Positions 18,264 through 27,001 of a stretch of 64,000 bases of DNA are shown one piece after another; positions within the stretch are counted from its first letter, which is position 1; the number at the start of each line of letters is the position of its first letter. A program made the position numbers and the translations under genes. Origin of the DNA: Paractinoplanes bogorensis (GTDB taxonomy: Bacteria; Actinomycetota; Actinomycetes; Mycobacteriales; Micromonosporaceae); assembly GCF_018829635.1 (NCBI RefSeq), contig NZ_JAHKKG010000002.1, forward strand, positions 1-64,000, read 5' to 3'. The notes below the pieces were generated by a model that did no database searches, was not told the DNA's origin, and saw nothing but the letters and a program-made list of their open reading frames with translations.

Positions 18264-19874
18264 ATGACCGAGCGGAATCCGCGGCGCTGGCTGATTCTCG
18301 GGGTGCTCTGCCTGAGCCTGCTGGTGGTCGTCGTCGACAACATGGTGCTCAACATCGCGATCCCGTCCCTGATCCGCGACCTCGGCGCCAGCACGGCCGA
18401 GATCCAGTGGATCATCGACGCGTACATCCTGGTCTTCGCCGGGCTGCTGCTCACCGCGGGCAGCCTCTCCGACCGGCACGGACGACGCCGCGGCCTGGTC
18501 ATCGGGCTGGTCGTCTTCGGCGGCGCCTCGGTGCTGGCGACGCTCTGTCAGACCCCTGAGCAGCTGATCGCCGTCCGCGGTCTGATGGGCGTCGGCGCGG
18601 CGTTCCTGATGCCCGGCACGCTCTCGATCCTCACCACCGTCTTCGCCGAAGACGAGCGCAAGAAGGCGATCGCCATCTGGAGCTCGGTGCTGATGCTCGG
18701 CGCGCTCGGCGGCCCCAGCCTCGGCGGACTGCTGCTCGAGCACTTCTGGTGGGGCTCGATCTTCCTGCTCAACGTGCCGATCGCCGCCCTCGGCATCGTG
18801 GCCGCGCTGGCCATCATCCCCGAGTCGCGCGGCACGGCCAGCCGCCCCGACTACGTGGGCGCGCTGCTGTCCACGATCGGCATGGCCGCCCTGGTGTGGG
18901 GCGTGATCTCGTCGACCCACGACGGCGCAAGCTCGGTGGCCGGATTCGCGGTCGCGGCGGTGGCCCTGACGGCCTTCGTCCTGTGGGAACGCCGGGTTGC
19001 CGAGCCCATGCTGCCGATGCAACTCTTCCGCGACCGCAACTTCGCCGGCGCCAGCCTGTCGATCGTCCTGCTGTCCTTCTCAGCCGGCGGCGTCCTGCTC
19101 GCGCTGACCCAATACCTGCAGTTCGTGCTCGGCTACACGCCCCTCAAGGCCGGCACGGCGTTCATCCCCATGCTGGTCACCGCCATGGTCTTCAACGGCG
19201 TCGGGGTGGTGGTCGACAAGAGGTTCGGCACCCGTACGGCGTTGGCCGCGGGCCTGCTCCTGATGGCGGCCGGATTCGGGATCCTGGCCTCACTGGCCCC
19301 CGGCGACGGCTACCTCAAGCTGGCGATCGCGCTGGTCGTCATCGGCATGGGCAGCGGCACCACCGGACCGGCGGCCTACGGCACGCTGATGTCCGCGCTG
19401 CCGCCCGACCGGGTGGGCGTGGGCTCGGCCGTCAACGACACGGTGCAGCAGGTCGGGACGGCGCTGAGTGTCGCCGTGCTGGGCAGCGTGCTGACGGCGA
19501 CCTATCGGGCCGCGATGCCGGCCGACGTCGCCGCCCAGGCTCGCGAGTCCATCGGCGACGCCCTCGCGATCGCAGCCGCGACGGGCGACGCGGCCCTGGC
19601 CCGGGTCGCCCAGGAGTCGTTCGTGTCGGCGATCGCGTCGACCTCGCTGATCGGCGTGTTCGGCGGGATCGCGGCGGCCGTGGTCGCCGTGGCCGTGCTG
19701 CGCCCGAAGCGGCAGGCCGACGTGCCGGCTGCCGCCGCCGAGACGCCGCCTTCGCCGGATACCGAAAATTCCAAGATCGTCGGAGCAGCCACCGCCTCCC
19801 CCGCCCGCCCTGGGACGGGAGACGATGGCGCACACGAAACGGGCGACGCAACCGGATTTGTGGATAACCGCTAG
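18264..19874 (+). CDS. DHA2-family MFS multidrug exporter
   Basis: 536 residues, 14 predicted membrane helices, EmrB/QacA type: a proton-driven drug exporter. Motif A is seen in GSLSDRHGRRRGLVIG (about residue 72). The DHA2-type VVVDNMVLNIAIPSL in helix 1 and the PGTLSILTTVFAEDERKKAI region are also visible. The ATG at 18264 follows GAGAGG; an upstream ATG lies in the operators and is rejected. The last codons overlap the convergent TetR gene. Control by the divergent TetR is very likely. Confidence 0.9.
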   Translation: MTERNPRRWLILGVLCLSLLVVVVDNMVLNIAIPSLIRDLGASTAEIQWIIDAYILVFAGLLLTAGSLSDRHGRRRGLVIGLVVFGGASVLATLCQTPEQLIAVRGLMGVGAAFLMPGTLSILTTVFAEDERKKAIAIWSSVLMLGALGGPSLGGLLLEHFWWGSIFLLNVPIAALGIVAALAIIPESRGTASRPDYVGALLSTIGMAALVWGVISSTHDGASSVAGFAVAAVALTAFVLWERRVAEPMLPMQLFRDRNFAGASLSIVLLSFSAGGVLLALTQYLQFVLGYTPLKAGTAFIPMLVTAMVFNGVGVVVDKRFGTRTALAAGLLLMAAGFGILASLAPGDGYLKLAIALVVIGMGSGTTGPAAYGTLMSALPPDRVGVGSAVNDTVQQVGTALSVAVLGSVLTATYRAAMPADVAAQARESIGDALAIAAATGDAALARVAQESFVSAIASTSLIGVFGGIAAAVVAVAVLRPKRQADVPAAAAETPPSPDTENSKIVGAATASPARPGTGDDGAHETGDATGFVDNR

Positions 19875-20401
19875 CGCGGCCGCACGCTCAACCCGTCGAG
19901 GATCAGGGCCAGGATGGACTCCGTACGCTCCGGAGCAGCCCGCCACAAAGCGCCCGTCAACTGCAGAAAGTCGCCCGGCTCGGCGTCGGAACGAATGACT
20001 CCGTCGCGCTTGCCCGCGTCGAGCAGAGACGTGATGGCCTCGATCACCGGGCCGTAGCTCTGCTCGGTGATCGCCTTGTGCGCGGCCGGGCTGAGCGCGT
20101 CGCCCAGGCCGTTCTTGGCACGCATGGCGGCCACCAGGTCGATCGTCCAGAGCCGCAGCGCCTCGACCGGGGGCGACGCGGCCAGCAACTGGTCGACCGA
20201 GCCGGTGAGCCGCTCGATCTCCTCCTGGTTGATGGCCAGGACGAGCGCGTCGCGGTTCGGGTAGTTGCGATAGAGCGTGCCCGGCCCGACCCCGGCCCGC
20301 TGCGCGATCTGGTTCATCGACGTGTCGCCGTCCTCGGCGAACGCTTCCCGGGCGGCGGCCAGGATGCGGGCCCTGTTCTCGCGGGCGTCGGCGCGGACCA
20401 A
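19871..20401 (-). CDS. TetR-family regulator next to aldo-keto reductase
   Basis: 176 residues. HTH at about 12-55 (RARILAAAREAFAEDGDTSM, AQRAGVGPGTLYRNYPNRDA). It is divergent from the aldo-keto reductase gene with an almost perfect operator between them, so it probably represses that gene and itself. Effector unknown. Confidence 0.88.
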   Translation of the reverse strand: MVRADARENRARILAAAREAFAEDGDTSMNQIAQRAGVGPGTLYRNYPNRDALVLAINQEEIERLTGSVDQLLAASPPVEALRLWTIDLVAAMRAKNGLGDALSPAAHKAITEQSYGPVIEAITSLLDAGKRDGVIRSDAEPGDFLQLTGALWRAAPERTESILALILDGLSVRPR

Positions 20402-20418
20402 TGTCGTCTCCTTGCGAT

Positions 20419-20458
20419 CTGGAGAGGTCTCCGTTAACGTAATCGGAGACCTCTCCAG
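20419..20458. promoter_or_regulatory. paired TetR operator
   Basis: A perfect 15-bp inverted repeat, ctggagaggtctccg (20419-20433) and cggagacctctccag (20444-20458), separated by 10 bp. Each arm is itself a quasi-palindrome GGAGA-ss-TCTCC, so this may be two operator dyads about 25 bp apart. It lies 18 bp upstream of the TetR start and 20 bp upstream of the reductase start. Confidence 0.75.
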
Positions 20459-20477
20459 AACACGATAGGGGACAACT

Positions 20478-21527
20478 GTGCGCTACATCAAGCTCGGAAC
20501 CACCGGCCTCGACGTCTCGCCCATCGCCATCGGCGCCATGACCTACGGCGATCCGCAGCGCGGCCACCCGGTCTGGTCGCTCGACGAGGAGACGAGCCGC
20601 CCGCTGATCAAGCACGCGCTCGACGCCGGGATCAACTTCTTCGACACCGCGAACATGTACTCGTACGGCTCCAGCGAAGAGATCCTCGGCCGCGCCCTGA
20701 AGGACTTCGCCGACCGGGACGACGTGGTCGTCGCCACCAAGCTGCGCCACCCGATGCGCCCGGGGCCGAACGGGCGGGGGCTGTCGCGTAAGGCGATCAT
20801 GACCGAGGTCGAGCACAGCCTGCGCCGGCTCGGCACCGACTACATCGACCTCTACCAGATCCACCGCAACGACCACGAGACGCCGTGGGAGGAGACCCTC
20901 GAGGCGTTGCACGACCTGGTCAAGGCGGGCAAGGTCCGCTATCTGGGCGCGTCGTCGATGCACGCGTGGGAGTTCGCCAAGGCCCTGCACCTGCAGAAGC
21001 AGCACGGCTGGGCCCGCTTCGCGACGATGCAGGACCACTACAACCTGCTCGCCCGCGAGGAGGAGCGCGAGATGATCCCGCTCTGCCTGGACGAGGGTGT
21101 GGGCACGATCATCTGGAGCCCGCTCGCCCGCGGCCGGCTGGCCCGCGCCTACGACGAGGCCAAGACGACCGCCCGGGCCGAGACCGACGGCGCGTTCGCC
21201 GACATGCTCTACAGTCCGGCCGAAGAGGCGGCCAACCGCGCGATCATCGACGCCGTCGGCAAGATCGCGGCCGGGCGTGGCGTCACCCGGGCCCAGATCG
21301 CCCTGGCCTGGCTGCACAGCAAGCCGGTTGTCACCGCTCCCCTGGTCGGCGCCAACACAACGGCCCAGATCGACGACGCCGTCGCCTCGCTCGAGATCGA
21401 GCTCACCACCGACGAGCTGGCCCAGCTCGAGCGCCCGTACACGCCCCGCCACGACTTCCAGGGCGTCTCCGACGAGGCCGAGATGCAGAAGATCCGCGAC
21501 AGCATCCCGGGCTACGCCAACGCCTGA
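20478..21527 (+). CDS. aldo/keto reductase
   Basis: 349 residues from GTG. NADPH-dependent carbonyl reductase, (beta/alpha)8 barrel. The catalytic tetrad is recognisable: Asp and Tyr in FFDTANMYSYGSSEEILGRA (about 53-58), Lys in VVVATKLRHP, His in LYQIHRND. The C-terminal NADP site is in VTAPLVGANTTAQIDDAV. Similar proteins reduce diverse aldehydes and ketones; the substrate is not deducible. Regulated by the divergent TetR. Confidence 0.92.
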   Translation: MRYIKLGTTGLDVSPIAIGAMTYGDPQRGHPVWSLDEETSRPLIKHALDAGINFFDTANMYSYGSSEEILGRALKDFADRDDVVVATKLRHPMRPGPNGRGLSRKAIMTEVEHSLRRLGTDYIDLYQIHRNDHETPWEETLEALHDLVKAGKVRYLGASSMHAWEFAKALHLQKQHGWARFATMQDHYNLLAREEEREMIPLCLDEGVGTIIWSPLARGRLARAYDEAKTTARAETDGAFADMLYSPAEEAANRAIIDAVGKIAAGRGVTRAQIALAWLHSKPVVTAPLVGANTTAQIDDAVASLEIELTTDELAQLERPYTPRHDFQGVSDEAEMQKIRDSIPGYANA

Positions 21528-21555
21528 GATCGAACAGGCGTACTAAGATGGCGGC

Positions 21556-22176
21556 ATGAGTTATCAGCCGTCGATGTTCGACACCGTCGCCGCCGGGGTC
21601 GGTGAGCTCGGTGGTCGCGTCACGCGCCATCGGCTCACCGCCGGCGCCTGGGTCGACGTGCTGCCCGGCTGGCTGCACGGCTCCGACGCCGTCTTCGAGG
21701 CGCTGCTGGGCATCGACTGGCGGGCCGACCGCCGCCAGATGTACGACGCCGTGGTCGACGTTCCCCGCCTCCTCCGCTGGTATGACGGCGACGAAGAACT
21801 GCCCCATCCCGCACTGACCGCCGCCAAGCTCGCACTCAACGCGCACTACGCCGACGAGTTGGGCGAAGAGTTCGTCACCGCCGGCATGTGCCTCTATCGC
21901 GACGGCAAAGACAGCGTGGCCTGGCACGGCGACACGATCGGCCGCTCGGCCCGCCACGACACCATGGTCGCGATCGTCTCGCTCGGCTCCCCGCGCTTCC
22001 TGTCGCTGCGCCCGCGCGCCGGCGGTCACGACACGCTGCGCTTTCCTCTCGGCCACGGCGACCTGATCGTCATGGGCGGCTCCTGCCAGCGCACGTGGGA
22101 GCACGCGATCCTCAAGACGGCCAAGCCGGTCGGCCCGCGCATCAGCGTCCAGTTCCGCCCGATCAACGTCGCCTGA
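21556..22176 (+). CDS. alkB: AlkB-like 2-oxoglutarate/Fe(II) dioxygenase
   Basis: 206 residues. It oxidatively removes alkyl groups from N1-A and N3-C in DNA. Iron ligands are in VAWHGDTIGR (His, Asp) and TWEHAI (His); the 2-oxoglutarate arginine is in RISVQFRP near the C-terminus. It lacks the short nucleotide-recognition lid of E. coli AlkB but matches the shorter actinobacterial form. It starts 28 bp after the reductase stop and could be co-transcribed with it. Confidence 0.85.
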   Translation: MSYQPSMFDTVAAGVGELGGRVTRHRLTAGAWVDVLPGWLHGSDAVFEALLGIDWRADRRQMYDAVVDVPRLLRWYDGDEELPHPALTAAKLALNAHYADELGEEFVTAGMCLYRDGKDSVAWHGDTIGRSARHDTMVAIVSLGSPRFLSLRPRAGGHDTLRFPLGHGDLIVMGGSCQRTWEHAILKTAKPVGPRISVQFRPINVA

Positions 22177-22780
22177 CCCGTCAACGCGAAAACCCCAGAG
22201 CACAAAACCGTTTCCCCGTACGCCGGGGAGCCGCCGCCCGCGCCCGCCGCCCGCACCCGGCGCCGGTCCGTTTCAGCTGTCCAGCTCCGCCCGCTTCGAG
22301 CCGCGCCGCGCATCTCGGGAAACAACGAGCCGCTCGGCCCGCCGCCACCGAGCCGCCACCGAGCCGGCATTGAGCCGCTCGACCCGCCGCCACCGAGCCG
22401 CTCGATCCGCGCACCCCGCAAAGCCGAGACGCTCGACCCGCGCACCCGAGACGCTCCACCCGACAGCGCCAAGCCGCTCGACCCGCGCACCCGAGACGCT
22501 CCACCCGACAGCGCCAAGCCGCTCGACCCGCGCACCCGAGACGCTCCACCCGACAGCGCCGCGCCGGTCGGGCCGCGCACCCGAGACGCTCGACTCGACA
22601 GCGTCAAGCCGCTCGAGCCGCACACCGCAAAGCCGGGACGCTCGACCCGACGGCGCCGAGCCGGGCGGGCCGCGGTCCCGCAGTGCCGGCTGTTCGGGCT
22701 GGCCAGGGGCTCCTTCGCCATGTGCTGAACACGCAAGGAAACAACTTGGAAACAGCCGGTTGACGCCTGCGCGGAGAAAG
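22177..22780. repeat. intergenic region with 45-bp tandem array
   Basis: No credible gene in this 0.6-kb gap. From about 22390 to 22650 a 45-bp unit recurs; the phrase acccgagacgctc starts at 22444, 22489, 22534 and 22579, with degenerate copies on both sides. A small hairpin (tccccg/cgggga at 22213-22229) may terminate the alkB transcript. Minus-strand open frames across the array are repeat artefacts. Confidence 0.8.
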
Positions 22781-22797
22781 TTACACTGCCAGTGTAA
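22760..22797 (+). promoter_or_regulatory. promoter and operator of the transporter cluster
   Basis: TTGACG (22760-22765) and TACACT (22782-22787), 16 bp apart, are a good sigma-70-type promoter. A perfect palindrome TTACACTG-C-CAGTGTAA (22781-22797) covers the -10 box and probable start point. It is a typical TetR-family operator geometry, so repression by steric block is likely, perhaps by the TetR encoded at 32020. Confidence 0.7.
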
Positions 22798-22850
22798 ATA
22801 GTTGACCTTCACGCTCCACAGAGGACGCCACCCCGAGCCCCGAGGTGACC

Positions 22851-23552
22851 ATGTCAACGGAATCCGCCGATCCTGGATTGGCCCTGCACCACATCACCGT
22901 CCGATTCGGCGGGCTGCTGGCCCTCGACGACGTCTCGCTCCGCGTACCGCCCGGCCGGGTCGTCGGCATCATCGGGCCCAACGGCGCCGGCAAGACCACG
23001 CTCTTCAACGTCATCTGCGGCTTCGTCACGCCGCAGTCAGGGGCGCTCACGCTCGACGGGCGCCCGTTCCGGCCCCGGCCGCACCAGCTCAGCGGCCGCG
23101 GCATCACCCGCACCCTGCAGGGCGTCGGCCAGTTCAACGGCATGACCGTGCTCGAGAACGTGCAGGTCGGCGCGCGCCGCCGGGACGACGACGCCTGGGC
23201 CGCGCTGGAACGGTGCGAGGTCGCCGAGCATGCGCATCGGAGACCGGGCGAACTCCCGTACGCGAAAAGGAAGCGAGTCGAACTGGCCCGCGCTCTCGCC
23301 GCGCGGCCGCGGATCCTGATGCTGGACGAACCGGCGGGCGGCCTCGACACCGACGAGATCCGCTGGCTGGCCGACCTCATCCGCGACACCGAGAGCACGG
23401 TCCTGCTGGTCGAGCACCACATGGAACTGGTCATGTCGGTCTGCGACGAGATCCTCGTGCTCGACTTCGGCAAACCGATCGCGCTCGGCACCCCGGGCGA
23501 GATCCGGAGCAACGACCGGGTCGCCGAGGCTTACCTGGGAACGGCCGCATGA
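22851..23552 (+). CDS. livG: branched-chain amino-acid-type ABC transporter ATPase (LivG)
   Basis: 233 residues. Walker A GPNGAGKTT (about 43-51), Walker B RILMLDEPAGGLD and H-loop LLVEHHMELV. The signature motif is unusual: LPYAKRKRVELARAL where LivG proteins usually have LSYGQ or LPYG. ATG at 22851 is chosen because GAGGTG precedes it by 5 nt; a GTG 6 nt upstream is part of that ribosome site. First gene of a cluster linked by overlaps. Confidence 0.88.
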   Translation: MSTESADPGLALHHITVRFGGLLALDDVSLRVPPGRVVGIIGPNGAGKTTLFNVICGFVTPQSGALTLDGRPFRPRPHQLSGRGITRTLQGVGQFNGMTVLENVQVGARRRDDDAWAALERCEVAEHAHRRPGELPYAKRKRVELARALAARPRILMLDEPAGGLDTDEIRWLADLIRDTESTVLLVEHHMELVMSVCDEILVLDFGKPIALGTPGEIRSNDRVAEAYLGTAA

Positions 23553-24253
23553 GCGCGCTGCTCGAGGTCGAGGGGCTGACCGCCGGTTACGGAGCCGCCC
23601 CGGTGCTGCACGATGTCAGCCTCACCGTCCAGCCTGGACAGATTGTGGCCGTGCTGGGGGCCAATGGCGCGGGCAAATCCACCCTTCTCCGTACGCTGTC
23701 CGGCCTCCTTCGCGCGCAGAAAGGACGAATCGCGCTCGAGGGTCAAGACCTGACGAAGATCAAGGTCGAGCATCTCGTACGCCACGGCATCGCGCACGTC
23801 CCCGAGGGCCGGGGCGTCGTCACCGAACTCACCGTCGAGGAAAATCTGCGGCTCGGCGGCCTCTGGCGCAAACCGCAGCCCTCCCTGGAACCGATCTACG
23901 AGCTGTTCCCCCGCCTGGCCGAGCGCCGCCACAACGAGGGCCACCAGCTCTCCGGCGGCGAACGGCAGATGCTCGCGCTCGGTCGTGCCCTGGTCGCCCA
24001 GCCGAAGCTGCTGCTGCTCGACGAGCCGTCCCTCGGCCTGGCCCCCAAGATCACGGCGCAGATCATGGCGCTGCTGCGAGACCTGCGCGACCGTACCGGC
24101 CTGGCCGTGCTGCTGGTCGAGCAGAACGTCCGCAGCGCCTTGTCGATCGCCGACGAGGGCATCGTGCTGTCGCTGGGCCGCATCGTCACCCGCCACGACG
24201 CCGCGACGCTGGTCGACGACGCCGACCTCCGGCACGCCTACCTGGGGTTCTGA
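23549..24253 (+). CDS. livF: branched-chain amino-acid-type ABC transporter ATPase (LivF)
   Basis: 234 residues. Walker A GANGAGKST, signature LSGGERQMLALGRAL, Walker B LLLLDEPSLGLAP, H-loop LLVEQNV, and the LivF-specific AHVPEGRGVVTELTVEENL. Pairs with LivG in the heteromeric ATPase. ATGA overlap with livG. Confidence 0.92.
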   Translation: MSALLEVEGLTAGYGAAPVLHDVSLTVQPGQIVAVLGANGAGKSTLLRTLSGLLRAQKGRIALEGQDLTKIKVEHLVRHGIAHVPEGRGVVTELTVEENLRLGGLWRKPQPSLEPIYELFPRLAERRHNEGHQLSGGERQMLALGRALVAQPKLLLLDEPSLGLAPKITAQIMALLRDLRDRTGLAVLLVEQNVRSALSIADEGIVLSLGRIVTRHDAATLVDDADLRHAYLGF

Positions 24254-24254
24254 C

Positions 24255-25133
24255 ATGGACAGATTCGTCTTCCTGACGTTCGACGGCCTCAGCCGGGGTG
24301 CTGTCTACGCCGCGTTCGCGCTGGCCCTGGTGCTGATCTGGCGGGCCGCCCGGATCGTCAACTTCGCGCAGGGCGCCATGGCCGTCGCCACCGCCTACGT
24401 GGGCTATTCGGTGGCCGACGCGACCGGCTCGTACTGGCTCGGGTTCGTCGTCGCGATCGTGGCCGGCCTGCTGCTGGGCGCCGGGGTCGAGCGGGTGGTG
24501 ATGCGCTTCGTCGACCATTCGTCCCCGCTCAACGGCGTGGTCGTCGCGCTCGGGCTCGTGCTGATCATCCAGGGCGTGCTGGGCATGCTCTACGGCAACG
24601 AGTTCCGCCCGGCCGCGGCCCCGTTCAGCCGCGACGCGTTCGAGATCGGCGGGGTCGCGCTGCTGTCCCGCTACGACCTCTTCGTGTTCGCCGCTGTGGG
24701 TGCGGTGGTCGTGTTGCTCACGCTTCTTTTCACCCGTACGCCCACAGGTCTGCGCATGCGAGCGGCGGCGTTCGCGCCCGACGTGTCAAGGCTGCTCGGC
24801 GTCTCGGTCGGCGGCATGCTCACGCTCGGCTGGGCCTTGGCCGCCGCCGTGGGCTCGCTGGCGGGCATGCTCGTCCTCCCGACCGAGTTGGGCCTGCACC
24901 CCACCGCGATGGACGTCGTCTTCATCTCGGCCTTCACCGCGGCCGTGCTCGGCGGTCTCGACAGCCCGATCGGTTCGGTGCTCGGCGGCCTGCTGGTCGG
25001 GTTGCTGCTCTCCTACATCAGCGGCTACCTGGGCGCGACGGTCGCCCCGATGGCCGTGCTGGCCCTGCTCGTGATCGTGCTGCTGAGCCGCCCCGACGGC
25101 TTGTTCGCCCGCTCGAAAGCGAGAACAGCATGA
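24255..25133 (+). CDS. livH: branched-chain amino-acid-type ABC permease (LivH)
   Basis: 292 residues, eight or nine membrane helices; LivH hallmarks are the N-terminal GAVYAAFALALVLIWRAARI, FAQGAMA, and the late AFTAAVLGGLDSPIGSVLGG (EAA-like loop). It starts one base after the livF stop. Its last codons (RSKARTA-stop) are repeated at the end of the following repeat ORF. Confidence 0.92.
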   Translation: MDRFVFLTFDGLSRGAVYAAFALALVLIWRAARIVNFAQGAMAVATAYVGYSVADATGSYWLGFVVAIVAGLLLGAGVERVVMRFVDHSSPLNGVVVALGLVLIIQGVLGMLYGNEFRPAAAPFSRDAFEIGGVALLSRYDLFVFAAVGAVVVLLTLLFTRTPTGLRMRAAAFAPDVSRLLGVSVGGMLTLGWALAAAVGSLAGMLVLPTELGLHPTAMDVVFISAFTAAVLGGLDSPIGSVLGGLLVGLLLSYISGYLGATVAPMAVLALLVIVLLSRPDGLFARSKARTA

Positions 25134-25492
25134 GCGCCTCCGCAGCCCAGCGCCCGATCCGGGCCGGCGCCTCCACGAGCCGGCGCCCGATCCGGGCCAG
25201 CGCCTTCACGGTCCAACGCCCGATCCGGGCCAACGCCTTCACGGGCCGGCGCCCGATCCAGGGCGAGAGCAGCACAAGTGCATCCCACGACCGACGCGCG
25301 ATCCGGGGCGTGAACAGCACGAGTGCATTCCACGGCCGACGCCCGATCCAGAGCGAGAACTACACAAACGCTTTCCGCGGCCGACGCGCCATCCGGGGCG
25401 AGAACAGCACAAACGCTTTCCGCGGCCGGCGCCCGGCCCAGGACGAGAACAGCACGAGCCCGACCGCCCGATCGGAAGCGAGGACCGCGTGA
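25130..25492 (+). CDS. repeat open reading frame bridging livH and livM
   Basis: 120 codons, ATG overlapping the livH stop (ATGA) and stop overlapping the livM GTG (GTGA). It encodes three 11-residue units of the RRPIRANAFTG type, then about five 15-residue units (RRAIRGENSTNAFRG), ending TARSEARTA. Many Arg and no hydrophobic core, so a folded protein is unlikely. The nucleotide unit copies the livH 3' end and downstream bases, with the stop TGA turned into CGA or CAA. Because frame is kept, ribosomes could travel from livH to livM. Whether the product accumulates is unknown. Confidence 0.5.
   Translation: MSASAAQRPIRAGASTSRRPIRASAFTVQRPIRANAFTGRRPIQGESSTSASHDRRAIRGVNSTSAFHGRRPIQSENYTNAFRGRRAIRGENSTNAFRGRRPAQDENSTSPTARSEARTA
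25131..25480 (+). repeat. 33/45-bp tandem array in the livH-livM junction
   Basis: Units carry the pattern GCGAGAACAGCA followed by CGATCCGG-type sequence; the same words occur at the livH stop (25117-25133). A copy of the livH tail (28 bp, about 23 identical) closes the array immediately before livM, which indicates expansion by tandem duplication of the gene junction. Confidence 0.75.
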
Positions 25493-26511
25493 CTGTGATC
25501 GGAGATCGGGTCGCCCGAGCCACCAGAACGGCCGCGCCGCGGAGGAGCCGGCTCAGCCCGTTCATCGTCGTGGTGGTCGGGGCGGTGATCGTGGTGGCGC
25601 TGACCTACACGTTGCCGCCGTTCCGCACCTATCAGCTGGCGACCGTCGGCGCCTACCTCTGTGTGACGGCGGGGCTGACCGTCCTCACCGGACTCAACGG
25701 GCAACTCTCGCTGGGCCACGGCGCGCTGATGGCGACCGGGGCATACACGCTGGCGCTCTGGCAGAACAAGTTCAACCTGCTGCTCCCCGGCATCCTGGTC
25801 GCGATCCTGGTCACCACGGCCGTCGGGGCAGTGATCGGGCTGGCCGCGGCGCGACTCCGGGGGCCCTATCTGGCCGGTCTGACGCTGGCCGTCGCGGTCG
25901 TCGTCCCCAGCATCACCAGCACGTTCGACGAGACGTTCAACAGCGACCAGGGCCTGTCGGTCATCCTCAATCCGCCGCCCGACTCGATGACCGTCGAGCA
26001 GTGGCAGGCCTGGGTGTGCTGGGGCGGCGCCCTGATCACGGTGCTGGCCCTGGCGCTGCTGACGCGCGGTCGTTTCGGGCGGGACATGCGGGCCGTACGC
26101 GACGACGAAACCGCGGCTCGTCTTGCGGGTATCAGCGTCGCCCGTACGCAAGTAACCGCCTTTGTCATCTCCGCTGCCTGCGCCGGTCTCGCGGGCGCCC
26201 TGTTCGCGATCATCGCCCAGAGCGTCTCTCCCGGCGCCTTCCCGCTCACCCTGTCGCTGTTCCTGCTGATGGCAATCGTCATCGGCGGGCTCGGCCGGCT
26301 CACCGGCGCCCTGCTCGGCGCGGTGCTGCTGGTCGCGCTACCCGCGGTCGCCCACGAGATCGGCGTGGCGGCCGGCTCGCAGCGCCTCGAGGGCAACCTC
26401 GCACTCACGTTCTTCGGCGTCGTCCTGGTCGTCGTCATGCTCGCCGCCCCCGGCGGGCTCGCCTCCTTGCGACTCCCCACCCGTCGCAAACGCGTGGAAC
26501 CGCCGCCGTAA
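25489..26511 (+). CDS. livM: branched-chain amino-acid-type ABC permease (LivM)
   Basis: 340 residues from GTG, about ten membrane helices. LivM hallmarks: GLNGQLSLGHGALMATGAY near residue 75 and the cytoplasmic loop GRFGRDMRAVRDDETAARLA followed by GISVARTQVTAFVIS. It pairs with LivH. Its start overlaps the preceding repeat frame. Confidence 0.92.
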   Translation: MTVIGDRVARATRTAAPRRSRLSPFIVVVVGAVIVVALTYTLPPFRTYQLATVGAYLCVTAGLTVLTGLNGQLSLGHGALMATGAYTLALWQNKFNLLLPGILVAILVTTAVGAVIGLAAARLRGPYLAGLTLAVAVVVPSITSTFDETFNSDQGLSVILNPPPDSMTVEQWQAWVCWGGALITVLALALLTRGRFGRDMRAVRDDETAARLAGISVARTQVTAFVISAACAGLAGALFAIIAQSVSPGAFPLTLSLFLLMAIVIGGLGRLTGALLGAVLLVALPAVAHEIGVAAGSQRLEGNLALTFFGVVLVVVMLAAPGGLASLRLPTRRKRVEPPP

Positions 26512-27001
26512 GCCCGCGCAGCATCCACCCCCGTAAGCCGCGCGGCATCCACCTCCATAAGCCCGCGCGGCATCCAGCCCCGCAAGCCCGCGCAGCATCC
26601 ACCTCCATAAGCCCGCGCGGCACCTGCCGAAGCCCTTACTGCGATTGCCGACGTAAGCCCCGTGGGCCCGCCGCGCAAAGCCCGACCCGGCCTCCCGACC
26701 ACCATCCGACCGTCCAGGGCACTCGACACCGAAACCCGGCCGTCCCCACACATACCCAGATCACAAGCCAACCGCCCGCACCGCGAGTCGGCCGTCTCAC
26801 ACACCCGCACCGCGAGTCGGCCGTCTCACACACCCGGGTCACAAGCCAACCGCCCCCCATACGCGCACCAACCGCCGTCGCCAGCGCCGAATCGCGCGAG
26901 CGACGCACCCACCCCGCCACCCCCAGGCGGCCCGAAATGTTCCAACAGTCCCGATCGAACAGGTCGGCATCCCGGATAGACACCGCGCAGAAAGGCCGAT
27001 G
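26512..27001. repeat. intergenic region with 25-bp and 29-bp arrays
   Basis: No gene seen in these 490 bp. From 26512 to about 26625 a unit of about 25 bp recurs (gcatcc at 26521, 26545, 26570, 26595). A second array of a 29-bp unit (cgcaccgcgagtcggccgtc at 26777 and 26806) follows, flanked by two copies of tcacaagccaaccgccc. The region sits inside the transporter cluster, between livM and the binding-protein gene, so that gene may need its own promoter. Confidence 0.75.

Noticed and set aside
22026-22857. Minus-strand frames with SSGLALSGGASRVRG-type repeats
   Set aside because: They are translations of the 45-bp intergenic array and run into alkB in antisense; no start signal.
1-26835. Possible CRISPR arrays at the tandem repeats
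   Set aside because: Units are contiguous without unique spacers, and no cas genes are present.
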